Source: Variovorax sp. 679 (GTDB taxonomy: Bacteria; Pseudomonadota; Gammaproteobacteria; Burkholderiales; Burkholderiaceae_C). Taken from it: a stretch of 64,000 bases of DNA. The notes under the pieces were generated by a model. It ran no database searches, was not told the DNA's origin, and was given only the letters and a program-made list of their open reading frames with translations. Position numbers and translations under genes: made by a program. How positions within the stretch are numbered: position 1 is the first letter of the stretch; each line of letters begins with the position of its first letter. This document shows, in pieces, positions 17,793 to 26,724 of the stretch. The DNA is taken from contig NZ_RXFS01000018.1 of NCBI RefSeq assembly GCF_003952185.1, positions 1-64,000 of the forward strand, in the 5' to 3' direction.

Positions 17793-18854
17793 TCACTTTC
17801 TCACCTTTGTGCCGTGGTGTGTGGTGATCATCGTGTAGCCGTTGGTGGTATCGCCGGAAAACATACGGGCATCCATGTCCCGGCGGTTCTGGACCCCTCC
17901 CATCCAGTTCTTGTTTGCCGTATTGAAATGGGTCTTGAGATAGTCCGGCACAAGGGAATAGCGTCCGCGATTGAGGAGCTCTGACAGGTTTTGCTTGTTC
18001 GTATTGGCGGGATTCTGGTTCCCGTTCTCATCGAACAGCGAGGATGCCGATGACGTCAAGGCGCCTGGTCCGCCATTGAAACCAAGATCAAGGATCGCAT
18101 CGACTTCATACGGGTAAAGCGGAACAAAGACATTGTTTCCGATCTTCTTGCCGCCGTTCTTCTCGATGTCTTCGTCCTGCAAGGCATTCATCTGAGCATC
18201 GTCGAGAGGTTGCTTCCAGGCGCCTTGCGTGAATCGGTTGCTCTTGATCTCGGCATCCGTGATCTTGTGGCCGATCCCGATGGTGTCATTGCCGCCTTCG
18301 GGCGACGGATACTGGGTTGCGACCCGCCCCTCCGCGGTCTCCAGAATTCCCTTGTACGTCGAGGATGCTTTCCAAGGCTTCCATTTTCTTTGGGTCTTCA
18401 CGTCGTAGGTGACTTTTTCCGCGACCGGCTTGACCTTGCCGACGCCCTGGCACAACGGCGCCTCGTCCGTGGTATCGGGTGCGGCCGCACGGGTTTCCGG
18501 ATAGCCATCGGCCGTCTCGCGATGCCCCATGTACAGGTAGACGGTTTCATCCGCATCGTCAGTGAAGTACCGCGAGGTAAAGCCTGCGGTCTCTTCCGAC
18601 TTCTCGGTTTCCGCGATGGTTCCGAAGATCGTTTCACCCGAATTCTTCAGATGCACCGTGTAGTACATCCCGATGCACAGGCGGTCGTCCACATCCTTCA
18701 CTCTGAATGCGACGCTGTATGCCTTGGTGGAGTCGCACGCGGCACACACCTTGGGAGGCGCCGCGGGAGCGGCCGCGGCCTTGGCGGCCTTCGCATTGCG
18801 GCCGCCTCCGCCTTTCTTCTTCGCGGCGGCGGCGGCCTTCTTCTTTTTCGACAT
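17793..18854 (-). CDS. T4-lysozyme-like (GH24) muramidase, putative T6SS effector
   Basis: 353 residues in three parts. Residues 1-34 are Lys/Ala/Gly-rich and disordered. Residues 35-115 form a small beta-rich domain with a Cys pair (CAAC) and YSVAFRVKD, like the N-terminal modules found on type VI cargo. From about residue 165 there is a phage-lysozyme fold with E175-G as the catalytic glutamate and TIGIGHKIT at 191-199, then LDLGFNGGPGAL. The aspartate of T4 lysozyme is not clearly conserved. It should hydrolyse the glycan backbone in the target periplasm. Its ATG has AGGA five nt upstream, and it follows the DUF4123 chaperone gene. Confidence 0.85.
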   Translation of the reverse strand: MSKKKKAAAAAKKKGGGGRNAKAAKAAAAPAAPPKVCAACDSTKAYSVAFRVKDVDDRLCIGMYYTVHLKNSGETIFGTIAETEKSEETAGFTSRYFTDDADETVYLYMGHRETADGYPETRAAAPDTTDEAPLCQGVGKVKPVAEKVTYDVKTQRKWKPWKASSTYKGILETAEGRVATQYPSPEGGNDTIGIGHKITDAEIKSNRFTQGAWKQPLDDAQMNALQDEDIEKNGGKKIGNNVFVPLYPYEVDAILDLGFNGGPGALTSSASSLFDENGNQNPANTNKQNLSELLNRGRYSLVPDYLKTHFNTANKNWMGGVQNRRDMDARMFSGDTTNGYTMITTHHGTKVRK

Positions 18855-18915
18855 GAGTATCCTGGCGCTGTTGGATGTTGGTTGTTGCGGATCTCGTCGC
18901 GAACCTGCATGGCTT

Positions 18916-19884
18916 TCAAGTCTGCGTGTCTGCGAGTTCGCTCATGAGGTTGTAGATCTTGTCGTCCGGTGTGCCTTGGTCGGGGTCGGAAACGATGTAG
19001 TCCAGCACTTCCGGATCCTCGGCAATGCTTCCCCGGCTGTTGAGCAGCATGTAGGCCCAGAACTGCTGGGCGCGCATGGTCGTCAGGCCGAGCGCACGTC
19101 CATTCCTTTCGCAGTCGAGAACGAACTTCCCGAGTTGATGGTCATTCATGGCGGCGCAGGCATCGCCCGCCACCTGCCGCAGGTATGACCTGATCTGCAC
19201 GCGCTGCACATCGGCCATGTTCTCTTTCAGTTCCTGAATCTGTTCCGGCGCGATGCGCAGCTGGCCTCGGGGGACGATGTTGCGGTCTGCAGGTCGGGAA
19301 ACCGACCGAAGGCCGCCACGGCCGGATGCATGGAACAGGATGTGCTCGCAAGGCCCGAGAATCCGGCTGAGCTGCGGCGTGTCCAGGAGCGGAAGCAGCG
19401 AAGCGAGGACTTGCGGATCGCAGTGGCGAAAGAGAACGCTCTCGTACATCAGGCTCTCCCGCCCGGGACTCTCCTGTTCCTCGGGCGGCTCATGGCCTGG
19501 GACGGCTTCCTCGGCCGGAATCTGCACCAGGTTCAGGGTTCGCAGGTGTCGGTGCAAGGCGCTCTCGCCGAGTGCGCATGTCCAGATGACGAGAGAGCCG
19601 CACGCCGGATCCGAGGCTTCTAGGAGCCGGATCAACTCGGTCTTCCCGGCAATCGATGCCAGCCAGCCGGAGGCGGCCTCGACTTCCTTGTCCGCGTGCT
19701 CGAGGAACAGGGACTGGTGATCGATTTCGAGGGTCTTGAGCAGGCCGGGGAGATCTCGGTACCGAGCGCCATCGATCACGGCAAACAGGGGGGTGCGCAG
19801 CTGCATCGCGGCATCGACGAGACCCCACGCTGCCGCGGACAGCGCTGGAGGATCGTCGATCTCGCTTTCCACATTCCTAGGCAT
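18916..19884 (-). CDS. DUF4123 type VI effector chaperone
   Basis: A 322-residue cytoplasmic adaptor of the Tap/TEC (DUF4123) class that loads an effector onto VgrG. The N-terminal alpha/beta region shows the family pattern LFAVIDGARYRDLPGLL followed by LFLEHADKEVEAASGWLA. The middle has FRHCDPQVLASLLPLLD and LFHASGRGG, and the C-terminal helical part is less conserved. The gene overlaps the vgrG 3' end by 8 nt and precedes the lysozyme-like gene, the standard vgrG-chaperone-effector order. Specificity for that effector is inferred from position. Confidence 0.85.
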   Translation of the reverse strand: MPRNVESEIDDPPALSAAAWGLVDAAMQLRTPLFAVIDGARYRDLPGLLKTLEIDHQSLFLEHADKEVEAASGWLASIAGKTELIRLLEASDPACGSLVIWTCALGESALHRHLRTLNLVQIPAEEAVPGHEPPEEQESPGRESLMYESVLFRHCDPQVLASLLPLLDTPQLSRILGPCEHILFHASGRGGLRSVSRPADRNIVPRGQLRIAPEQIQELKENMADVQRVQIRSYLRQVAGDACAAMNDHQLGKFVLDCERNGRALGLTTMRAQQFWAYMLLNSRGSIAEDPEVLDYIVSDPDQGTPDDKIYNLMSELADTQT

Positions 19885-22072
19885 GGGGTTCCTGCTTCAC
19901 AAAGGGAACATTGTTGGCGGCCATCTTTCGCAGGCACTGGGCTGGAGGAGGTTTGGATCCTGGAACCAGGACGGGGGTATAGAGCACCGGCCCGGGACCG
20001 ATCGTGAGCTGGGCTCCGCCGCCCTTGACGATGGTTGTCTGCGGCGCCGTGATGACGACGATGCCGCTCTTGTTCATCTCAAGGCGTGCTTCGCCGACCT
20101 GAACCCGAAACGCGTCTTGCGCGTTAATCTCGACGACTTTTCCGGCTGTGATCCCGAATGTCTCGCCGACATCGACCTGCTTGGACTTTCCCACCTGTTC
20201 GGTCTGCGAGAGCGCGACGGAGGTGTTCATCGCAGCACCGACGGTGACCTGGTAGCCGAGGCCGACCGTCAGCGCTTTCGCAAGGCCGATGGTTTCGGTC
20301 TTGCCCAGTGCCACGTTTTCCGCCTTGACTCCTCCGATACTGACTGTGCGATTTCTGCGGATACGGATGCTTTCGTCATGACCGACTGTCTCGCTGCGGT
20401 TGTTGCCTACCTGCACGACCTCATCGTGATCGATGGTCTTGCTGCGATCGTTTCCGACCCAATGGGTTTCGTCGTTCTCAACCTCGATGTCCTGGTCTCG
20501 CTCGGCATGCAGCCACACCTGCTCCTGCCCCTTCTTGTCCTCGAAGCGCAGGGCATTGGCATTGGTGTCGTTGCCACCTTCCGAACTGCGCGTGAGCAGA
20601 CCGCTTTGCGTCGCGTTGGCAGGAAGGCTCCAGGGCGGCATGTTGTCCGCGTTGTAGACGCGGCCCGTCACGATGGGCCGGTCGGGGTCGCCGTTCTCGA
20701 AGTCGACGATCACCTCCTGGCCGATGCGCGGAATCTGGATGCCACCGAAGTTGGTGCCGGCCCAAGGCGAGGACACACGCACCCAGCACGAACTGTTCTC
20801 GTCCTTCGTGCAGTAGCGGTTCCAGTGGAAGCTCAGCTTCACCCGGCCGTACTCGTCGGTCCAGATCTCTCGCCCGGCCGGACCCGTGACGGTGGCGGTC
20901 TGCGGGCCCGTGGTGCGTGGCCTGGGCGCCGGTGGCATCGGTGCGCGAAAGACCTTGCTCGACGGAATCACGTCGAAGTCGACGCGGCACTCGAACTCCT
21001 GCTGCGCACTCGCATCGCCGATATCCTGCAACCGCAGATGCGCATCGGTGACAAGGTACTCGCGATTGGATTCGTCTTGCGGATGCCGATCCAGCGTGAT
21101 CAGGCAGCCCGGCACCACCGCGCGCAGGTTGCCCGAGCCGCTGGCGCGCTCGCCTTGGCCGCCGGTTTCCTCCATGCGCGTGCGCACCAATTGCTCGCCT
21201 TCGGACTCGACCACGTAGTCGCCCGGCCAGCCATAGCGTTCCCAACTGTTCTGAGCGGTTTTGCGCGGCATGGCGCTGATCTGCTGCAGCTTGGCCCTGG
21301 GGCGTTTGAAATCGAAGTCGTCCGTCACCCAACGGCCGCTTTGCAGCTCCTCGCAGGCGTTGAAGCGGTCGCAGTGCTCCGCGCGCACGGTGTCGTCAGC
21401 ACCATAGAAGGGAATCTTCTGGTAGCCCGCATCCGCGTACGGCTGATGCGAAGACATGTCGTCGACGATCACCAGCTTGTGGCTGTCTTCGGCGTGCTCG
21501 AAGTAATAGTACAGGCCCCATTCGTACATCAGGCGCGCGACGAAGTCGAAGTCGCTCTCGCCGTATTGCACCTGGAACTCGCGCACCGGATAGCTGCGGG
21601 TGGCCTTCACTTCATGGGCGAAGTCGTAGCCGGACAGGACCTCGCTGAGGATGTCGAGCACGGTCTTGTGCTGGAAGATGCGGTAGTCGCTCGTGCGCGT
21701 TGCCAAGGTGAGCCAGGGCTCGATCACCGCTTCGTAGAGCGCACGGCGGTTTTCCAGGCGCAGGAAGCGCACGCGCGTCACGAGGCCGGAGATGTGACGC
21801 TTGCCGTCACCGGATCCGGGGCGCCCGTCGAGCACGATGTGCACCGTGAGCGTCTCGCCCACGAGCTGCTTGATGTTCACGTTGGCGGCCTGCCGCTCGT
21901 TGTAGCCAGCCTGCTCGGGCGTGGCGAATGTGAGCGTGTAGCGAAACAGCTTGCTAAGGCCTTCATCGCCTTCAATGGCGATGGGCTCCAGTGCAGGTTG
22001 CCCGCCCAGCGTGGGCATGGCGGCACAGGAGGCGGTCAGCACACGGATGGTCCGCGCTGCGCCTGTCGGCAT
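19877..22072 (-). CDS. vgrG: Type VI secretion spike protein VgrG (TssI)
   Basis: 731 residues, the trimeric spike tip of the type VI needle. It has the gp27-like N-terminal part (LFRYTLTFATPEQAGYN, MYEWGLYYYFEHAED), the OB-fold (VTGPAGREIWTDEYGRVKL, then WVRVSSPWAG) and a gp5-like C-terminal needle of repeats (HDEVVQVGNNRSETVGHDES). The end (MNKSGIVVITAPQTTIVKG) is the usual short tail, so the effector is a separate cargo rather than a fused domain. The ATG at 22072 has GGGAG upstream; an earlier in-frame start at 22117 lacks one. No TssA-M structural genes are in the window, so the apparatus must be encoded elsewhere. Confidence 0.95.
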   Translation of the reverse strand: MPTGAARTIRVLTASCAAMPTLGGQPALEPIAIEGDEGLSKLFRYTLTFATPEQAGYNERQAANVNIKQLVGETLTVHIVLDGRPGSGDGKRHISGLVTRVRFLRLENRRALYEAVIEPWLTLATRTSDYRIFQHKTVLDILSEVLSGYDFAHEVKATRSYPVREFQVQYGESDFDFVARLMYEWGLYYYFEHAEDSHKLVIVDDMSSHQPYADAGYQKIPFYGADDTVRAEHCDRFNACEELQSGRWVTDDFDFKRPRAKLQQISAMPRKTAQNSWERYGWPGDYVVESEGEQLVRTRMEETGGQGERASGSGNLRAVVPGCLITLDRHPQDESNREYLVTDAHLRLQDIGDASAQQEFECRVDFDVIPSSKVFRAPMPPAPRPRTTGPQTATVTGPAGREIWTDEYGRVKLSFHWNRYCTKDENSSCWVRVSSPWAGTNFGGIQIPRIGQEVIVDFENGDPDRPIVTGRVYNADNMPPWSLPANATQSGLLTRSSEGGNDTNANALRFEDKKGQEQVWLHAERDQDIEVENDETHWVGNDRSKTIDHDEVVQVGNNRSETVGHDESIRIRRNRTVSIGGVKAENVALGKTETIGLAKALTVGLGYQVTVGAAMNTSVALSQTEQVGKSKQVDVGETFGITAGKVVEINAQDAFRVQVGEARLEMNKSGIVVITAPQTTIVKGGGAQLTIGPGPVLYTPVLVPGSKPPPAQCLRKMAANNVPFVKQEPHA

Positions 22073-22140
22073 GGCACTCTCCCTGGAATTCGGATCAACA
22101 CAAGAAAGTCGAGACAACGAACCGGCTTTTGCGGCTCGAC

Positions 22141-22195
22141 GAAACGGAAGCGACTCGCTCCCGTTTCATGCACAAGGAAAGATTAGCTTTCCTTG
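22141..22195. terminator. Two consecutive hairpins between hcp and vgrG
   Basis: The first stem has 9-bp arms at 22173-22181 and 22187-22195 and encloses the hcp stop codon. The second, with 7-bp outer arms at 22141-22147 and 22161-22167 and a further inner stem, lies just downstream. Neither is followed by a U-tract on the minus strand. They could stabilise the hcp message or attenuate read-through, giving more Hcp than VgrG. Confidence 0.55.
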
Positions 22196-22665
22196 TTTTC
22201 CTTGATGTTCCAGGCCAGAACCGTCTCGGCGCCCTTGCCACCCTTGTCGGTCTGTTCCCAGTACTGCTGCTTCACCTTCGCAGCCTGGAAGGCGTACTGC
22301 ACGAACACCGCATCCGAACCCTGCTCGGCCGTGTACTGCACCGAGGTGACCAGCACTTCTTCGAGCGTGACTCGCGTGTATTCGATCTGCGAACCGCCAG
22401 CCTTGCATACCGACACTTCCACCTTGCTCAGGTGCTTGCCGCTTGCGCAGTTCTTCAGCACGGACGGCGCAGCCTTGTCGATGCGCGCCAGGACCTGCAG
22501 GTCGTTGAAGCTGGCCTTGCCGACGCCACCGCCTCCCCCGCTGACCATGTTGCCGGGCTGCGTTGCGCCCCACGCAAACGACTTGATGTCCGTCCACTCT
22601 TTGTGGTTCGAGTCCTTCGACTCACCGTTCGCGCCTTCGACGCGCATGAACATATCTACTGCCAT
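22183..22665 (-). CDS. hcp: Type VI secretion tube protein Hcp
   Basis: 160 residues forming the hexameric tube rings and a chaperone/receptor for small cargo. The Hcp pattern is clear: MAVDMFMRVEG at the start, then IKSFAWGATQ, a Gly-rich loop, VEVSVCKAG, YTRVTLEEVLVTSVQY and AWNIKENK at the end. The ATG at 22665 is preferred over an upstream in-frame start because it gives the canonical N-terminus. It heads the vgrG-effector module. The long gap upstream (515 bp) probably carries the module promoter. Confidence 0.95.
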   Translation of the reverse strand: MAVDMFMRVEGANGESKDSNHKEWTDIKSFAWGATQPGNMVSGGGGGVGKASFNDLQVLARIDKAAPSVLKNCASGKHLSKVEVSVCKAGGSQIEYTRVTLEEVLVTSVQYTAEQGSDAVFVQYAFQAAKVKQQYWEQTDKGGKGAETVLAWNIKENKES

Positions 22666-23180
22666 GATGATTGACTCACTGTGTGTCCGAAAAAAGAAAG
22701 AATGCGGCGATGGCCGCAACATCGGAGTGAGTAGGTCTGACCAACAAACCTCGATTCTGAGATCGAATATTTATCGTTTCCTCCCTACTTTCTTGTAATT
22801 GGAAGAACTCTAAAGGCCGGGAGGAAAAGCGGAAAGTGAGCAAACTTACTAACCATCGGTCAACCTCTCTTGGTAATAACCCTCTTGTTTTAGGAGTGAG
22901 AGGCAGGTCCGGGCGAATCCGCTCGTGGAGCGTTGGCACGACTCTTTGTTGACGCAATGGATCTGCGCACTCTGTGCCACATGTCCCTGCTCTTCGCCCC
23001 CCACGAACCGCGTGTACACGGTATTGGTTCCGGCTGCTCCAGCCCCTGAGTTTTACAAGCGAGCACAACCGGACCTGTCGAATGCGTTAGGACGAACCCT
23101 CGTTTGCGCGCTGCGATAGCCTTGATACCCAAAAAATTGGCGCGCCAGGCAGACCAGATTGCGAGCCATGATCGCGGCAG
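22666..23180. other. Intergenic region between hcp and the tniQ remnant
   Basis: 515 bp without a convincing gene; GC content is locally lower near 22,740-22,870. It should contain the hcp promoter and, if the Tn7-like element ends here, a degraded transposon end. I looked for the 21-bp repeats seen at 28,957-29,041 and did not find them. A weak reading on the minus strand (22,890-23,132) has no recognisable domain. Confidence 0.5.
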
Positions 23181-23827
23181 CTATCGGGTTCTGGAACGCC
23201 AGTCACGCATGCTCTCGGCGATACCGACAAACCACTCCGGTGCATTGTCAAAATCCTTCAGAAGGTGGTTGTAACGCAAGGCACGCGCATTCCAGGCACG
23301 TCGAAAGGTCCCTTCCACATCCGACATCACCCACGCTCCGAGCTGAAGGAGATGAAAACGCTCCAGCGTTGGCCTGACTTCGAAGAGCAGACGCCCCGGC
23401 GTCAGGCCAGGGTCATCCACACCCAGCTCGGCCAACAGGTGATCGTGCAGATTCACGTTCGGGTAGGTGCTGCTCAACAGCTTCAGCGTCTGTCGCAGAA
23501 CCGCAAACTCCGACCAGTCCAGGCCTGGAAGTTCAAGACCTTGCTGTAGGTCGAACAACTCCTGCCGGGACACCAGCCACTCCATGCCCTCGCGACTATA
23601 GCCATCGCCCAACACTGGAGGTGCCTCGTCATAACGCGCACCGCAGGCATGGCAACTTCGCATCGGTACTTCGCCGGACGCTTCATCCAGCCCGAAGTCC
23701 ATCCGGAAGTAGGCCACGGCCTCACCGCACCAGTGACAGCGGTCAGCCGCACCAGCCAGCTGGAAGTCAGCTCATCGGGAAAGGGCTTGTAGCGGACCGG
23801 CCAGAGCGATGGCGTCAGTCCGCGCAT
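23181..23827 (-). pseudogene. tniQ: tniQ (target-selection protein), deleted and frameshifted
   Basis: The first 25 or so codons from the ATG at 23827 read as a TniQ N-terminus (SLWPVRYKPFPDELTSSWLVRL). The frame then becomes nonsense, while the other frame, open from near 23,760, continues as the TniQ zinc-binding and C-terminal part: CHWCGEAVAYFRMDFG, RSCHACGARYDE and finally LLKDFDNAPEW. Two CxxC pairs survive. About 200 residues remain, shorter than usual for TniQ, and the region that normally lies between the N-terminus and the zinc finger is missing, so I infer an internal deletion with a frame change. Without TniQ, targeted transposition should fail. A sequencing error could explain the frameshift but not the missing segment. 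Confidence 0.75.
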
Positions 23828-23831
23828 GGCT

Positions 23832-24785
23832 TCAGATCGACGGCTGCACGCCTGGTTGAACGCTGCGCCTGCGCTTGGACGGCGGAGTCCAGACCAGGTC
23901 GTTGATCAGCGCTTCAGTGATCTGCTCGTCCCCGGTATCGATCGCCTTGACGGCCGCGTTGCGCACGAGCGAGCAGATGTCCCCCAGGGAGTCCTCGGCG
24001 CGCTCTTGAATCAGTCGAAGCATGGCTACCGACTTCAGATCGGAAGGCTTTTTCAGCGGGATCCGCTTCTCCATGGTCGCCAGCAACGTGCCCACCTCCT
24101 TGGCACTTTTCCATCGAGGCATGTACATCGTCTCGAACCGACTGCCCAGTTGTTCGTCGATCGTCAGTGCGTTCAACGCGTCGTAGGTGCCCGCGGTCAC
24201 CATGCGCACCTTTGTGTCGTGCGCCAGATTCTTCAGCGCGTTGCGGAACTGCCGCTGTTGCAACTGGTGCCCTTGCAGGGAATTGTTGATCTCGTCGATC
24301 AGCAAAACCTTGACGTCGACCTTGCGAAACATGAGCTTGATTTGGGAGTATTTTGCTGGCTCCGGCGCATTCGGCTTGTATGGGACCAGCAATGCATCCA
24401 GGATGTTCGTATAGAGCGCGTTGATGTCGGGTTCCGGGGGGCACGTGATCACGACCACGTCGACGATGGAGGTCGGAGCTTCCGGAGAGACGACCGGACT
24501 GTGGAGGGACACGAAGCGCTCGAGCACCGTCGACTTCCCACTGTGCGAATCCCCCACAAGCAGAAGGTTTGGCGGGCGCGTGGAAGGCGGGTGAGTGAGC
24601 AGGAACTCCATGAATTCCAGCGCCTTCACCGAGGGTGCCAGAGCCATCCACGATCCCATCAAGATCGCATTCCTTCGCTCGACCGCAGACGCATCGATGA
24701 GCGTGAGCGCCTCCTTGCCGAGGTGAGGGTACAACGGGTTCGGTGGCGACGGGCTCGGCGTTGACGAGTTCGGCTTCTTGGGCAT
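23832..24785 (-). CDS. tniB: TniB/TnsC-type AAA+ transposition regulator
   Basis: A 317-residue ATPase that bridges the target selector (TniQ) and the DDE transposase. Walker A GDSHSGKST is at residues 78-86 and Walker B VKVLLIDEINN about 90 residues later; sensor-1-like VRMVTAGTYDA follows. The ATG at 24785 overlaps the tniA 3' end region (tniA stops at 24793) and gives the usual N-terminus; a longer reading to 24926 is antisense-like and Arg-rich. It ends 5 nt before the tniQ start. The key residues appear intact although the partner tniQ is broken. Confidence 0.9.
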   Translation of the reverse strand: MPKKPNSSTPSPSPPNPLYPHLGKEALTLIDASAVERRNAILMGSWMALAPSVKALEFMEFLLTHPPSTRPPNLLLVGDSHSGKSTVLERFVSLHSPVVSPEAPTSIVDVVVITCPPEPDINALYTNILDALLVPYKPNAPEPAKYSQIKLMFRKVDVKVLLIDEINNSLQGHQLQQRQFRNALKNLAHDTKVRMVTAGTYDALNALTIDEQLGSRFETMYMPRWKSAKEVGTLLATMEKRIPLKKPSDLKSVAMLRLIQERAEDSLGDICSLVRNAAVKAIDTGDEQITEALINDLVWTPPSKRRRSVQPGVQPSI

Positions 24786-24792
24786 GCAGTAC

Positions 24793-26724
24793 CTATTCCT
24801 CTTCGATCGGGAAGATCTCGTCAGGGTTGTATCCCGCAATCGCGTCCGGCGGCGAAGTAGGCGCCATCTGCGAGGAGCGCGGCAGTTCGACAGACCTGCG
24901 TTCACGCGCCTTCTCATGCTCGGCACGCCGTTGCATGTTTTGACGGGCCTTCTTGGTCGTCTCCGCGCTCTCCTGCTCGCGCCTACGCTGCTCCAACACG
25001 ATGGCCATCACGGCGCGTGTGTCTTCAAGCCTCCCGCCACCATCCTCCTGGATACGCTGTGCAGCGTCATACTCCCATTGGCTGATCCCAGGCGGCAGGC
25101 TCGGATCCGCATAGGGAATCCGCACGTACTGCTTCTGGATCGGGTCCCGGAAATAGAGCACGCTGACGTCGCGAGGATCCCGGCCGAAGCGGTGATAGAC
25201 GCTCGTCTTGGTCTTCGGATCCTTGATATTCACGTACGGCCTCAGGCAGTCGTGGAAATAGACAATGCGATCGATCACCACGCCTTCAGGATGAATGACC
25301 CGCTCTTGGAATGGAAGCAGATCGATCCGCAGCTTTTCCGCATCCTGAATTAGGGCCGGTCGTCCTCGCCCTGGTTTGGTCCTCGTGCCCAGGATGCCTT
25401 CCTTCCACTTTTGCGCCGGTGGCATGCCCAATGTCGAGTGCTTCTCCAGGTGGTATTTCTCGATGGTCAGATACAGCCATGACTCCAGTTCCGTGAGGGT
25501 CATGGTCGCCGTCTTCTCCGAGTCGTATTCACCTCTTTCCTTGGGGTTCGAGAACGTGGCCCCCGGGAGCGCCTTGATCTTGGTGGCTAGCGTACCCATG
25601 AAACGCTCGATGATGGCGCCGTACTTGGGATTCTTGACCGGACGGAAATGCGCGTCGATATGGTGCTCCTTGCACCCGAACTCGATCAGCTTGCCTCGGA
25701 ACTCCTTGGCGTTGTCCATGTGCACGACATCCATGACGCCGTAGTACGGCCAGTCGACCTGGTTCGTCAGACCTAGTTCCTCAAGGCGCTGGCGCTTGGT
25801 CAGGATGGCGTTCGTGATGCACAGCCCCGCGGACAAGCTCGACGGCGGATCGAGGGACACATAGAACCCCAGGATGACACGGCTGTAGCAATCGATGAGA
25901 ACCGTGATCCACGCGCGCCGGATCGCTTTTCGATACTTGTCATCGACAGCGATGATGTCCAGCAGCGTGTGGTCCATCTGCGCGATGGCAAGTGGATAGT
26001 CAGCATCCGGCAACTTGTTGCCTCTGCCTGGCGTCTTGTTCGCTTCGAACTTCCTCGCCTCGGCCTCGCCCTTGCGCTTCTTGGCTCGCTTCTTCTCTTC
26101 GATTTCGTCGATGCGCGAGCGAATCGTGTTGGGCGCCGGCGGCTTGATGCCTGCGATCGCGCAGTCTGCCTCGATTTTTTCGACCAAGGCCTTCTTGCCG
26201 ATCCTCTGCCCGGTGAGATAGTGGTTCTTGATGCCGTCCTGGATCACGTGCTCCAGTTCTTCAGAAAGGCGATTCTTTCCTCGCCCGCCGCTCGGCCGGT
26301 AAGGAAGCAGGCTCGAGAGCAACTGCGTCTCGTACAGATCGCGCATCAACCGATAGAGGGTCGCCTGCGAAATCTCAAGCTCGGCACAGGCTTGCTCCCG
26401 AGCCTCCTTCGAGACCGTCTTCATGACCAGCAGCGGCGTCAGGATCTTGCGGCGATGCTCGGCAATCTCCCAGTCATGCGAGCCCACGTCGTCAAGGCTG
26501 ACCTGCTCGGCCACCTTGATCTTCTTTCCTCGCCTGAAAACCTCACGAAAACCGAGCTCGTCCAGATCCAGCGTCGCCAGCTCTTCCGTCCCCACTTCTT
26601 TCGCCATCACCTTCATCAGGCCGACGAACCGCAGGATGACGAACTCCTTGTCGTCCTCGGTCTTGACGACCATGCCCTCACGCGGCTTTAGCAGGGGAGC
26701 GGCTCTATGGCGAGGATCGGTCAT
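24793..26724 (-). CDS. tniA: TniA/TnsB-type DDE transposase
   Basis: 643 residues; cuts and joins transposon 3' ends. N-terminal helix-turn-helix domains (ISQATLYRLMRDLYETQ) precede an rve/RNase H-like core with the acidic triad in LAIAQMDHTLLDI, MDVVHMDNAKEF and YGAIIERFMGTL, then a Mu-transposase C-terminal beta-barrel. The C-terminal Arg/Glu-rich helix likely contacts TniB. The ATG at 26724 overlaps the tnsA stop by ATGA, implying coupled translation of the two transposase subunits. No frameshift is visible. Named TniA by similarity; TnsB is the equivalent Tn7 name. Confidence 0.92.
   Translation of the reverse strand: MTDPRHRAAPLLKPREGMVVKTEDDKEFVILRFVGLMKVMAKEVGTEELATLDLDELGFREVFRRGKKIKVAEQVSLDDVGSHDWEIAEHRRKILTPLLVMKTVSKEAREQACAELEISQATLYRLMRDLYETQLLSSLLPYRPSGGRGKNRLSEELEHVIQDGIKNHYLTGQRIGKKALVEKIEADCAIAGIKPPAPNTIRSRIDEIEEKKRAKKRKGEAEARKFEANKTPGRGNKLPDADYPLAIAQMDHTLLDIIAVDDKYRKAIRRAWITVLIDCYSRVILGFYVSLDPPSSLSAGLCITNAILTKRQRLEELGLTNQVDWPYYGVMDVVHMDNAKEFRGKLIEFGCKEHHIDAHFRPVKNPKYGAIIERFMGTLATKIKALPGATFSNPKERGEYDSEKTATMTLTELESWLYLTIEKYHLEKHSTLGMPPAQKWKEGILGTRTKPGRGRPALIQDAEKLRIDLLPFQERVIHPEGVVIDRIVYFHDCLRPYVNIKDPKTKTSVYHRFGRDPRDVSVLYFRDPIQKQYVRIPYADPSLPPGISQWEYDAAQRIQEDGGGRLEDTRAVMAIVLEQRRREQESAETTKKARQNMQRRAEHEKARERRSVELPRSSQMAPTSPPDAIAGYNPDEIFPIEEE

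Noticed and set aside
19736..22186. 816-aa open frame on the plus strand
   Set aside because: Antisense to vgrG; no ribosome-binding site or recognisable motif.
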